Positions 7,742 through 15,531 of a stretch of 64,000 nucleotides of DNA are shown here, piece by piece; position 1 is the stretch's first letter, and each line of letters begins with the position of its first letter. Position numbers and translations under genes: made by a program. Below the pieces are notes generated by a model. It did not search any database. It was given only the letters and a program-made list of their open reading frames with translations, and was not told where the DNA came from. The DNA comes from Pseudorhodobacter turbinis (GTDB taxonomy: Bacteria; Pseudomonadota; Alphaproteobacteria; Rhodobacterales; Rhodobacteraceae), in NCBI RefSeq assembly GCF_005234135.1, contig NZ_CP039964.1, positions 1,116,001 to 1,180,000 on the forward strand, written 5' to 3'.

Positions 7742-7967
7742 AGTAGGGGCGATTTACCGCCCCACACCTCCGGGCGCAAGAGGTTAAAAGCAAATCTTTC
7801 AAAATTTCTTCGATCTTTTCGTTTGATTGCCACATGGGCTCGTTTTCCGCCTACCAGATTCTGCCCACGTCCGGCGAACTACCCTGCGATTTCCATGAGC
7901 ATGGGGGCTGCCGTGCGCTTAATCCAGGAATGACATCAACCCGACATCATCGGATTGGATGTTCTAA

Positions 7968-7990
7968 AATAAATCAGGCCGCCAAGCCTG
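7968..7990 (-). terminator. putative terminator after sensor kinase
   Basis: On the minus strand CAGGC-TTGGCG-GCCTG is followed by ATTTATTTT, directly after the kinase stop codon. The stem is short, so this is a modest candidate. Confidence 0.45.
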
Positions 7991-7992
7991 TC

Positions 7993-9411
7993 TTATTGGC
8001 CCGCGTCTTCCAAACCGTCCATCTTAGGCAAATGTATAATGAACTCCGTTCCGGCCTCGTCACTGCGCAGCAACTCCAGCCGTCCGCCATGTCCGCGCAC
8101 CAATTCAAATGCAATCGCCAAGCCCAAGCCTGACCCACCCTTGCGCGCGCTGCCCTGAAAGGCAGTAAACAGATGCTCACGGGCGCGCAGCGGCAAGCCG
8201 GGGCCAGTGTCACCCACCCTGATCCACCATGCGCTATCTGTCTCGCCGGCGGACACCTCTATCACGCCTTCTTTTCCGGTCGCCTCCAACGCCTGCATCG
8301 CATTGCGCATCAGGTTGGCCAAGACGCGGTACAACTGCTCGGCATCCGCACGCAGGATCAACCCTGCGGGGATATCAACCAGACAGCTCACCCCCGGCCG
8401 CTCGCCCAGCGCTTCGGCCTCGATCACCTCTTCGACCAAGGGACCCAAGGCAAAGCGGGACAAACGCGGCGAAGGTTCTTCGGCCTTACCAAACGCCAAT
8501 GTCGATTCGCACAAGGAAACAGCACGGGTGATGGAGCCGACAAGCTTGGGGGCGATCCGCGCGACCACCGGATCAACGCTATGTTCGATTCTATCCGCAA
8601 AAAGCTGGGCGGTTGTCAGGATATTGCGCAGATCATGACTGATTTTTGCAACAGCCGACCCAAGCTGGGCCAAGCGCTCCTTTTGTCGCAAGGCACCTGT
8701 CATCTGGGTTTGCAGGCTTTGCAATGCCTCCTCGGCCTCGCGCACCTCCACCACACCCGAGGTGGGGGCGATCACGCGGCGCGCATCCTCGGGGGCGTCG
8801 GCATATAGGGCCATGTGCTCCACCACCCGGCGAATCGGCAAGACGAGCAAGCGCCGCACAGCAAAGAACAGCAGCGACGCCGTCACGACCGAAATCAGCG
8901 CGGAAAGCATGAAAACGCGCAGCCCATAGTCCAGCATTGCTTTGCGCAAAGGGGCCGTCGGCATGGTCACTTCGATAAGAAAACCTGCATCCTGCACCGG
9001 ATGGCCGATCACCCGGACCGCATGATCCTGACTGTCCACCAAAACGACCAAGGCATCCCGCATCAAATGCAACGGTGTTGCGATACGCAAATCATAGGTC
9101 GCCGATATATCGCTATTAACCGGAGAGGAGAGGATCAGCTGCCGAATCTGATCGCGCCAAAGCACCACGTTATAGACGTCGGCATTTGCCAGAAGCTCTG
9201 TCTCCAGCTCAGTGCTGATCATACCGTCAGTAGCCAGAAGGGCCAAAGACGCGATCTGAGCCTTCTCCAGCCGCAAAAGCAGGTAATCTTCGCGGAACCG
9301 GGCGATAGAAGGTACGAAAATCAGCACTTCGGCCAGCATAACAAAGGCCACGGTCAGCAGCAAGAAACGCCCCGAAAGCGTATTCAGAAACCCAGACCGT
9401 TTTTTCGCCAA
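7993..9411 (-). CDS. membrane-bound sensor histidine kinase
   Basis: From the TTG at 9411 the product is 472 residues. It has membrane helix 1 (about 16-36), a periplasmic sensor region of roughly 125 residues, membrane helix 2 (about 164-186), a HAMP-like linker, a HisKA dimerisation helix with phospho-acceptor H259 in KISHDLRN, and a HATPase_c domain with N box (NLMRNAMQAL), G1 box (VGDTGPGLP) and G2 box (GGSGLGLAI). It should autophosphorylate and pass the phosphate to a response regulator, but none is encoded nearby, so partner and signal are unknown. An earlier TTG at 9477 would place the start before a perfect 10-bp hairpin at 9444-9472; I prefer the later start. It lies just downstream of the flavoprotein gene, on the same strand. 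Confidence 0.82.
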   Translation of the reverse strand: MAKKRSGFLNTLSGRFLLLTVAFVMLAEVLIFVPSIARFREDYLLLRLEKAQIASLALLATDGMISTELETELLANADVYNVVLWRDQIRQLILSSPVNSDISATYDLRIATPLHLMRDALVVLVDSQDHAVRVIGHPVQDAGFLIEVTMPTAPLRKAMLDYGLRVFMLSALISVVTASLLFFAVRRLLVLPIRRVVEHMALYADAPEDARRVIAPTSGVVEVREAEEALQSLQTQMTGALRQKERLAQLGSAVAKISHDLRNILTTAQLFADRIEHSVDPVVARIAPKLVGSITRAVSLCESTLAFGKAEEPSPRLSRFALGPLVEEVIEAEALGERPGVSCLVDIPAGLILRADAEQLYRVLANLMRNAMQALEATGKEGVIEVSAGETDSAWWIRVGDTGPGLPLRAREHLFTAFQGSARKGGSGLGLAIAFELVRGHGGRLELLRSDEAGTEFIIHLPKMDGLEDAGQ

Positions 9412-9443
9412 GTTCGCACCCGCTTTCTTTTTCGTCCAGTTAA

Positions 9444-9472
9444 CCCGATAGGGGTAAACAATCCCTATCGGG
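9444..9472 (-). repeat. perfect 10-bp inverted repeat at kinase leader
   Basis: CCCGATAGGG and its exact complement are separated by nine bases, between the flavoprotein stop and the preferred kinase start. No T-run follows on the minus strand, so it is not a standard terminator. It could be a translation-blocking hairpin, an operator or a processing site. Confidence 0.6.
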
Positions 9473-9480
9473 CGCAAAAT

Positions 9481-10899
9481 TCAAGGTAAGTAGCGTTGCA
9501 CCACCCCCACCACACGCTTTACCATTGGATTATCAAAAAGCTTGGGCGAGAAATAGGCCCCCGCTGCGCGTTTGGATACTTCTGATAACGTCGGATAGGG
9601 CAATACGGTTCCCGCAATCGCGCTAATTTTTATTTTGGCCGCAATCGCCATCGCCCAAAGCCCGATCAATTCACCGGCTTGTGCGCCGGCAATGGTGACA
9701 CCAACGGGACGGCCTTTGACGACCATCACCTTGATAAGGCCTTCGGTTTCACGCATCGCGCGGGCGCGGTCATTCTCGGCAAACTCAAACCGTAGCACGG
9801 TTAGGGCATCGCCATGGATCTTGCGGGCCTCGACCTCGGTCGGGCCAACTTGCGCCAGTTCCGGGTCGGTATAGGTCGCCCAAGGGATATGCGCCGTGCT
9901 GGCCTTGGATGGCAGGCCAAAGAGCATCTGGCGGATAACAACCCCCGCATGATAGCCCGCAACATGGGTAAATTGCAGCCCGCCCGCAGCATCACCAACG
10001 GCATAGACCTTGGGGTTGCTCGACCGCAGATCGGCGCCCACGGTCACACCCTTGCGGGTGAACTCCACGCCCGCCGCCTCAAGCCCCAGCCCGTCAAGCG
10101 AGACCTGCCGCCCCACAGCCATCAAAAGATGGGAGCCATGGACAACACGGCCGTCTTTTATCTCCACCTCTATCGCGCCCTCTTGCCCACCGACGCGCAC
10201 AACCGGCGCATCCTCCAGCACCTCGACACCCTCATTGCGCATTGCCGTCAGAACAACGGCCGCCGCTTCGGGATCATCACGACCAAAGGCCTTGGCCCCT
10301 TCCACCACAGTCACCTTACAGCCAAGCCTGCGGTGCGCTTGCGCCATTTCCATCCCGATCGGGCCACCGCCAATAACGATCAGATGGTCGGGCCGTTCCC
10401 GTTGCGCAAAGATCGTCTCATTCGTTAGATAGGGCACCGCCTCTATGCCCGGAATGGGCGGCACAAAGGGATGCGAGCCTGTGGCCACCACAAAGCGGCG
10501 GGCCTTGATGCGGTACTCGCCCGCCTCAACCTCTTTGGGGCCGGTAAACTTGGCCCAAGCCCGAATAACCCGCACACCCAGCCCCTCGAACCGCTCCTGA
10601 CTGTCCAAAGGGGCGATGCCTGCAATCACCTCGGCAACGTGATCCTTCACCGCTGCAAAATCAATTTCCGGCGTGACGGGGGCAATGCCGAACGCGGCGC
10701 CCGTGGTCATCGCATGGGCATGTTTTGCCGATGCAATAAGCGCCTTGGAGGGGACACAGCCCGCATTAAGGCAATCCCCGCCCATCTCGCCGCCTTCGAT
10801 CAACACAACCCGCGCGCCCATTTGCACAGCACCCGCCGCAATCGACAACCCGCCAGAGCCTGCCCCGATGATGCAGATATCGGTTTCAATCATTTCCAT
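9481..10899 (-). CDS. Lpd/mercuric-reductase-like FAD-NAD(P) disulfide oxidoreductase
   Basis: The 472-residue flavoprotein has an N-terminal FAD-binding GxGxxG (GAGSGGLSIAAGA), the redox-active disulfide C43/C48 in GGDCLNAGCVPSK, a second dinucleotide fold (VIGGGPIGMEMAQAHRRLG) and an FAD motif (VYAVGDAAGG). The C-terminal dimerisation domain carries the region equivalent to the HPT motif of lipoamide dehydrogenase, but it reads VLPYPTLSE, so the catalytic-base histidine is Tyr. It is therefore unlikely to be the dehydrogenase of a 2-oxoacid complex and fits the mercuric-reductase-like/PncDO group of unknown substrate. The TVP38-like membrane protein gene ends three bases upstream, a pairing seen in other bacteria. 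No MerA N-terminal metal domain or C-terminal Cys pair is seen. Confidence 0.82.
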   Translation of the reverse strand: MEMIETDICIIGAGSGGLSIAAGAVQMGARVVLIEGGEMGGDCLNAGCVPSKALIASAKHAHAMTTGAAFGIAPVTPEIDFAAVKDHVAEVIAGIAPLDSQERFEGLGVRVIRAWAKFTGPKEVEAGEYRIKARRFVVATGSHPFVPPIPGIEAVPYLTNETIFAQRERPDHLIVIGGGPIGMEMAQAHRRLGCKVTVVEGAKAFGRDDPEAAAVVLTAMRNEGVEVLEDAPVVRVGGQEGAIEVEIKDGRVVHGSHLLMAVGRQVSLDGLGLEAAGVEFTRKGVTVGADLRSSNPKVYAVGDAAGGLQFTHVAGYHAGVVIRQMLFGLPSKASTAHIPWATYTDPELAQVGPTEVEARKIHGDALTVLRFEFAENDRARAMRETEGLIKVMVVKGRPVGVTIAGAQAGELIGLWAMAIAAKIKISAIAGTVLPYPTLSEVSKRAAGAYFSPKLFDNPMVKRVVGVVQRYLP

Positions 10900-10902
10900 G
10901 GA

Positions 10903-11646
10903 TCAGCTCGCTTTCTTGCGTAAAAATTTCAAAAGAATCGGAAGGGCCGACAATGCCGCCAACCCCAGAATTGGGCCCAGCACATGCGGGGCAAATATAA
11001 TGGAGAAATCCGGTGTCTCGCCGCGTGCAAAGACCTCACCCAGCCCTGCCCCGACCGAGGTATAAACCAACCCACCGGGCATGATGCCAAGGAAGGTCGA
11101 AATCGCAAAACGCCGCAGCTTCGTGCCGACAAAGGCCGGCACCAGATTGGCCAGAAAGAACGGCACCACCGGCACCAGCCGCATCAAGAACAGCACCGAC
11201 CATTCGTTTTCGCGCAGGCCCGCCTGAAGCTTGGCCACCGCGCCGCCCTTACCCTCAAGCTTTTGCGAGAAGCGCGCGCCAAATCCGCTGCGGGCTGCCA
11301 GAAAAATCGCAATCGCGCCGATAGTGGCGCCCGTCACATTAAAAAGGACGCCCGGAAAGGTGCCAAACAAAAAGCCCCCCGTCAGCGTGGCGATCAACGA
11401 ACCCGGCAACGAAAACGCCACAACTAGCGTATAGGCCGCAACAAAGCCCAATGCGGCAAGCACGTAATTGGCATCGCGAAAGGCAATCAGAGCCTCGCGG
11501 TTCGCGGCAAGCGCCTCAAAGCTGATGAGATCGCCCAGTAAAAACGCCCCCACCGCGGCAACGGCCAAAATGATCAGAATCGGCATCTTTTGCGCCCATC
11601 CGGCTTTGGCAGTAGGTTTTATCTGGCTAACAGGCGTATTTGTCAT
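10903..11646 (-). CDS. TVP38/TMEM64 (VTT/SNARE-associated) family membrane protein
   Basis: The 247-residue inner-membrane protein has one N-terminal helix, then the VTT core: LVVAFSLPGSLIATLTGGFLFG, the ATIGAIAIFLAAR helix, and the conserved LRENEWSVLFLMRLVPVVPFFLANLVPAF segment followed by FLGIMPGGLVYTSVGAGLG. Such proteins belong to the DedA/VTT superfamily, members of which move lipids across the membrane. The start is the ATG at 11646, with GGAGAAG upstream. It is first in a two-gene unit with the flavoprotein, which points to a shared but unknown redox or membrane task. Confidence 0.83.
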   Translation of the reverse strand: MTNTPVSQIKPTAKAGWAQKMPILIILAVAAVGAFLLGDLISFEALAANREALIAFRDANYVLAALGFVAAYTLVVAFSLPGSLIATLTGGFLFGTFPGVLFNVTGATIGAIAIFLAARSGFGARFSQKLEGKGGAVAKLQAGLRENEWSVLFLMRLVPVVPFFLANLVPAFVGTKLRRFAISTFLGIMPGGLVYTSVGAGLGEVFARGETPDFSIIFAPHVLGPILGLAALSALPILLKFLRKKAS

Positions 11647-11959
11647 CTTCTTCTCCGGCGATATGCCCAATTTGGCTTTGGGGAAGATGCGCAATATATT
11701 GCTTTCGTGACACCCCTCTCACGCGGCGTTGATCGCAGATGACAGATTCGGCATTAAGAGCCGCCCGATTGAAACATTTGACCACCTGTTGCGGCATAAA
11801 ATCGCGGTCAGGGCGGAAATGTTGCAGAAAATGCGCCCCAGCCGAATTGACTTGGGCCAATCGGATGCGTAAAGGACGGGCTTGGAATAAGCGCAACGGA
11901 TCGGTTTGTGGCGACTCCCGCCCGAATACCTGTTGTAGCACATGTGATGGAGAACCGCG
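11647..11959. promoter_or_regulatory. divergent promoter region, TVP38 gene and rpmH
   Basis: This 313-bp gap separates the divergent TVP38 and rpmH genes and should hold promoters for both. For rpmH, TTGACT at 11847-11852 is followed after 17 bases by TAAAGG, a weak -10. No other gene is visible. Confidence 0.35.
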
Positions 11960-12094
11960 ATGAAGCGTACCTTTCAACCGTCGAACCTGGTCCGTACGCG
12001 GCGCCACGGTTTCCGCCTGCGTATGTCGACCAAGGCTGGCCGCAATATCTTGAACCTGCGCCGCGCCAAAGGCCGCAAGAAGCTGTCGGCCTAA
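11960..12094 (+). CDS. rpmH: 50S ribosomal protein L34
   Basis: The complete 44-residue L34 starts [21 protein letters not shown] and ends GRKKLSA. The basic protein binds 23S rRNA in the large subunit. GGAGA lies upstream of the ATG. It is followed by rnpA and yidD, the conserved rpmH-rnpA-yidD-yidC arrangement, although here ttcA and an EAL gene lie before yidC. A hairpin with a T-run follows at 12101-12125 and may reduce transcription into rnpA. Confidence 0.97.
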   Translation: MKRTFQPSNLVRTRRHGFRLRMSTKAGRNILNLRRAKGRKKLSA

Positions 12095-12100
12095 TTGGCT

Positions 12101-12125
12101 GGGGCCTTTTTACGCCCCGCTTTTT
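12101..12125 (+). terminator. putative (partial) terminator after rpmH
   Basis: GGGGC-CTTTTTAC-GCCCC followed by GC and T5. The stem is short; it may act as an attenuator giving more L34 than RnpA. Confidence 0.45.
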
Positions 12126-12139
12126 GAAGGACAAATAAC

Positions 12140-12580
12140 ATGACACCGCCGAAGGCACAGGGAGACGACAGCAATGTCACAACCCGACCGCCCTCGGCGG
12201 TTTCATCATGCGCAAAATCCTCGGGGTTGATGCCCGAGACCTTGCGCCAACGCGCAGATTTCTTGCGCGCAGCCTCTGCACGCCGCCAAGCGGCCCAAGG
12301 CTTTTTGCTTCAAGGACGCGCCCGCGGGGATGACAGCAGCGATATGCGCGTCGGTTTCACCTGCTCCAAGAAAATTGGCAATGCCGTGGCGCGCAACCGT
12401 GCAAAGCGGCGGCTGCGTGAAATTGCGCGGGCCATTTTGCCAACCTTGGGCCACGCCGGTTGGGATTACGTGCTTGTCGGACGCCCCAAAGTGACGATCG
12501 ACCGCGATTTCGCAGCCCTTCTGCAGGATCTCGAAACCGCCTTGGCACAGCTCCACGCCCCCCGAAAGCCGCGGAAATGA
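12140..12580 (+). CDS. rnpA: ribonuclease P protein component
   Basis: RnpA joins the catalytic RNA to remove tRNA 5' leaders. The signature basic helix is MRVGFTCSKKIGNAVARNRAKRRLREIAR, and RADFLRAASARR near the start is also typical. The product is 146 residues from the ATG at 12140, which has AAGGA upstream; an ATG at 12230 is an alternative, but an MTPP-type extension is common in this group. The stop overlaps the yidD start (ATGA), so the two are translationally coupled. Confidence 0.93.
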   Translation: MTPPKAQGDDSNVTTRPPSAVSSCAKSSGLMPETLRQRADFLRAASARRQAAQGFLLQGRARGDDSSDMRVGFTCSKKIGNAVARNRAKRRLREIARAILPTLGHAGWDYVLVGRPKVTIDRDFAALLQDLETALAQLHAPRKPRK

Positions 12581-12816
12581 CACCGCTTGCCCATGTGCTT
12601 GCCCTGCCCGTCCGCACTTATCGTTTATTGCTAAGCCCTTGGGTCGGTCATGGCTGCCGGTTTCAACCCACCTGTTCGGCCTACGCGATGGAGGCGCTGG
12701 AAAAGCATGGCGGGATCAAGGGCGGCTATCTGACCGCGCACCGCATTTGCCGCTGCCACCCTTGGGGCGGCGATGGTTATGACCCTGTGCCGGATAAAAA
12801 ACCAAAGCGAGGCTAA
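12577..12816 (+). CDS. yidD: membrane protein insertion efficiency factor YidD
   Basis: The 79-residue protein has the conserved core YRLLLSPWVGHGCRFQPTCSAYAMEAL and GYLTAHRICRCHPWGGDGYDPVP, including the three conserved cysteines. YidD assists YidC-dependent insertion at the inner membrane, with an amphipathic N-terminal helix. It starts within the rnpA stop and is followed three bases after its stop by ttcA. Confidence 0.95.
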   Translation: MTPLAHVLALPVRTYRLLLSPWVGHGCRFQPTCSAYAMEALEKHGGIKGGYLTAHRICRCHPWGGDGYDPVPDKKPKRG

Positions 12817-12819
12817 GCG

Positions 12820-13659
12820 ATGCTGGACAAGATGGACGACATTCACCCGCTTTTCCACGGCGCGCCCAAAACCACCGAATTCAAAAAATTGCGCAAGCGC
12901 ATCGTGCAGAACATGCGTGAGGCGATTGAGGTTTACGGCATGATCCAACCCGGCGCGCGCTGGTTGGTGTGCCTGTCGGGCGGCAAGGACAGCTATACCC
13001 TATTGGCCATTCTGCATGAGCTGAAATGGCGTGGCCTGCTGCCGGTGGAGCTTCTGGCCTGCAATCTCGATCAGGGGCAGCCCGGCTTTCCGGCGACGGT
13101 TCTGCCGGACTTCTTATCGCGGATGGGGGTGGAACACCGCATCGAATATGCCGACACCTATTCCATCGTTATGGATAAAATCGCGCCGGGGGGAACCATG
13201 TGTTCGCTCTGTTCACGTTTGCGCCGCGGAAATTTTTACCGAATCGCCCGCGAAGAAGGCTGTTCGGCGGTGGTTTTGGGGCACCACCGTGACGATATGT
13301 TAGAAACTCTGTTCATGAATTTGTTCCATGGCGGACGGCTGGCGACCATGCCGCCAAAGCTTTTGAACGAGGATGGTGACCTTTTGCTCTTGCGTCCCTT
13401 GGCGCTGGTCGCCGAGGCTGATTGCGAGAAATTCGCGAGCGGGATGCAATATCCGATCATTCCATGTGACCTTTGCGGCAGTCAGGACGGGCTTTTGCGT
13501 CAACAGGTAAAGGCGATGCTGGATGAATGGGAGGCCCGAAGCCCCGGTCGCCGCCAGATCATGTTCCGGGCTCTGCAAAATGCCAATCCGTCCCATTTGC
13601 TGGATCCGACGCTGTTTGACTTCAAATCGCTGGCGCCGCGACCGCAGGACGATAGGTAG
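12820..13659 (+). CDS. ttcA: tRNA 2-thiocytidine(32) synthetase TtcA
   Basis: The 279-residue PP-loop ATPase thiolates cytidine 32 of certain tRNAs. The ATP-binding SGGKDS is at 53-58. The CSLC (C128, C131) and CDLC (C216, C219) pairs supply the Fe-S cluster and sulfur-transfer cysteines of this family. [22 protein letters not shown] is also conserved. An internal ATG four codons in (MDDIHPLF) is an alternative start. It sits in the rnpA-yidD unit, placed between yidD and yidC. Confidence 0.94.
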   Translation: MLDKMDDIHPLFHGAPKTTEFKKLRKRIVQNMREAIEVYGMIQPGARWLVCLSGGKDSYTLLAILHELKWRGLLPVELLACNLDQGQPGFPATVLPDFLSRMGVEHRIEYADTYSIVMDKIAPGGTMCSLCSRLRRGNFYRIAREEGCSAVVLGHHRDDMLETLFMNLFHGGRLATMPPKLLNEDGDLLLLRPLALVAEADCEKFASGMQYPIIPCDLCGSQDGLLRQQVKAMLDEWEARSPGRRQIMFRALQNANPSHLLDPTLFDFKSLAPRPQDDR

Positions 13660-13770
13660 AATTTTCTACAACTTACAGGCGACTATTAACCTTCCACTTA
13701 GCTTATCCACCTTAGCGTCAAAGATCACAGGGGCCAGAACTCTGTTTCAGATGACTAAGGGGACACGTGC

Positions 13771-15330
13771 ATGCCGAGACCGTCACATCAATCAACCGCC
13801 GTTTCCAGGCCCGGCTTTGCTGCACGCATAAAGCCCTGGTTACGCCGTCCGGAATTACTGGTCTTCTTGCCCGCAATCTCTCTCTTGGCCTATTGGGTGG
13901 GCGGAGAGTCGATAATGATGATGACAGCCTTGGGGCTGCCGTTGATTTTTCTTTTTGCAGGGGTGCTTCGTGGCACGAATACCTTTTCTGTCACAGATAT
14001 TGATCCCCCCGGCAGCATCGCGCATCGTCCCCAGATCACAAAGTTCCTCGATCATGCCTTGCAAGAGGCCGATACCACGGGCCGGACCACGGCTTGCTTT
14101 GTAATCCAGTTTGACGATGCCGATGAGCTATTGGACCGCCACGGTCGCGCGGTACAAACCGAAGTATTGATTCGCAGTGCCGAACGTTTGTGCGCCGCAT
14201 TGCGGGATGGTGACTCCGTCGCGCGTCTGGAAGGTGGCGGCTTCGCGGTTGCACTCGCCCCAATGCGCCGCGTTGATCTGGAAGGGATGATTCAGGTTGC
14301 CGCCCGTCTGCAAGAGGCCTTAACCCCCCCCATCAGTATCGACGCGGCAAAACTTTATGTGAATTGCTCGATCGGGTTCTGCCTTGGTGCAAGATCACCA
14401 CAGCCGATCGGAGCGGCCTTGCTGGATGCCGCACAGGTTGCCGCAGATGAGGCCCGGCGCAACGGCCCCGGCGCCATCCGTGCCTATATCCCCGGCATGG
14501 CCCGCAAACGCTCGGACCGCGACGCCCTGCGCAATGAGTTAGAGCGCGCGATGGAAGAGGGCGACATTCGGCCCCACTACCAACCACAGATCTGCACGGA
14601 CACAGGCGAAATCTCGGGGTTTGAAGCATTGGCCCGCTGGCATCATGCAGACCGTGGCATTATCTCCCCCTCTGAATTCCTCCCCGCGATTGAAGAGGCC
14701 GGGCTTTGTGAACGTCTTGGCGAAGTCATGCTGTATCACGCATTAGCAGCCATAGTCAGCTGGGACAAAGCAGGGCTGCGCGTCCCGAACGTCGGGGTGA
14801 ACTTCTCGGCCGCGGAATTGCGCAACCCACGTTTGGCAGAAAAACTGAAATGGGAGTTGGACCGTTTTGACCTCACCCCGGACCGGCTTTGCGTTGAAAT
14901 TCTGGAAACCGTGATCGCCGAAACCGATAATGACGTAATTGTCCGCAACATTCTGGAACTTTCCAAGCTCGGCTGCGGAATCGATCTGGATGATTTCGGG
15001 ACAGGCCATTCCTCAATCACCAACATCAGGCGCTTTGCGGTGCGCCGAATCAAGATTGACCGCAGTTTTGTGCGGAAAGTGGACGAAGACCGTGAGCAAC
15101 AAAAGCTAGTTTCTGGCATTTTGTCACTGGCCGAACGGATGGGGTTGGAAACCCTGGCCGAAGGCATAGAAAGTGTAGGGGAACACGCCATGCTGGCGCA
15201 GCTTGGCTGTGGCCATGTACAAGGCTTCCTGATTGCCAAACCAATGGCTTTCGAGGCCACGCAAGACTGGATCATCCAGCATCAGTCCCGCCGCGCGAAG
15301 CTCCCTCAAATAGGCACCCGGACCCGCTGA
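13771..15330 (+). CDS. GGDEF (degenerate)-EAL cyclic-di-GMP phosphodiesterase
   Basis: The 519-residue protein has two N-terminal hydrophobic segments (about 28-43 and 47-66), a GGDEF domain and an EAL domain. The GGDEF active-site loop reads EGGGF (154-158), so cyclase activity is not expected. The EAL domain keeps EAL at 285-287, N344 in NFSAAEL, DDFGTG (DDFG at 407-410), K428 and the EGIES motif. It should therefore hydrolyse c-di-GMP at the membrane. The degenerate GGDEF may bind GTP as an activator, as in other composite proteins. It has its own 111-bp upstream gap. Confidence 0.9.
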   Translation: MPRPSHQSTAVSRPGFAARIKPWLRRPELLVFLPAISLLAYWVGGESIMMMTALGLPLIFLFAGVLRGTNTFSVTDIDPPGSIAHRPQITKFLDHALQEADTTGRTTACFVIQFDDADELLDRHGRAVQTEVLIRSAERLCAALRDGDSVARLEGGGFAVALAPMRRVDLEGMIQVAARLQEALTPPISIDAAKLYVNCSIGFCLGARSPQPIGAALLDAAQVAADEARRNGPGAIRAYIPGMARKRSDRDALRNELERAMEEGDIRPHYQPQICTDTGEISGFEALARWHHADRGIISPSEFLPAIEEAGLCERLGEVMLYHALAAIVSWDKAGLRVPNVGVNFSAAELRNPRLAEKLKWELDRFDLTPDRLCVEILETVIAETDNDVIVRNILELSKLGCGIDLDDFGTGHSSITNIRRFAVRRIKIDRSFVRKVDEDREQQKLVSGILSLAERMGLETLAEGIESVGEHAMLAQLGCGHVQGFLIAKPMAFEATQDWIIQHQSRRAKLPQIGTRTR

Positions 15331-15531
15331 TGCGCCAAACCAGAATTGCCCTTCGGGGAAGTCAAGCAACCGCCAGCCATCCCCGCTGCGCACGCCTGTT
15401 GGTCCGTCAAGAGCAAATTTAGGGATGTAATCGAAGGCGAACAGGGCAAATCGGGGGAAAAGCCCTTGACCTTTGCCCCCCCCTATCGTTGAACCACCGC
15501 TGAACCTGAACAGGAACGGTGTTGGTCCCAG

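Noticed and set aside
11960..12816. Replication origin near rpmH-rnpA
   Set aside because: No dnaA, DnaA-box cluster or AT-rich unwinding region was seen; this gene order alone is not evidence of an origin in alphaproteobacteria.
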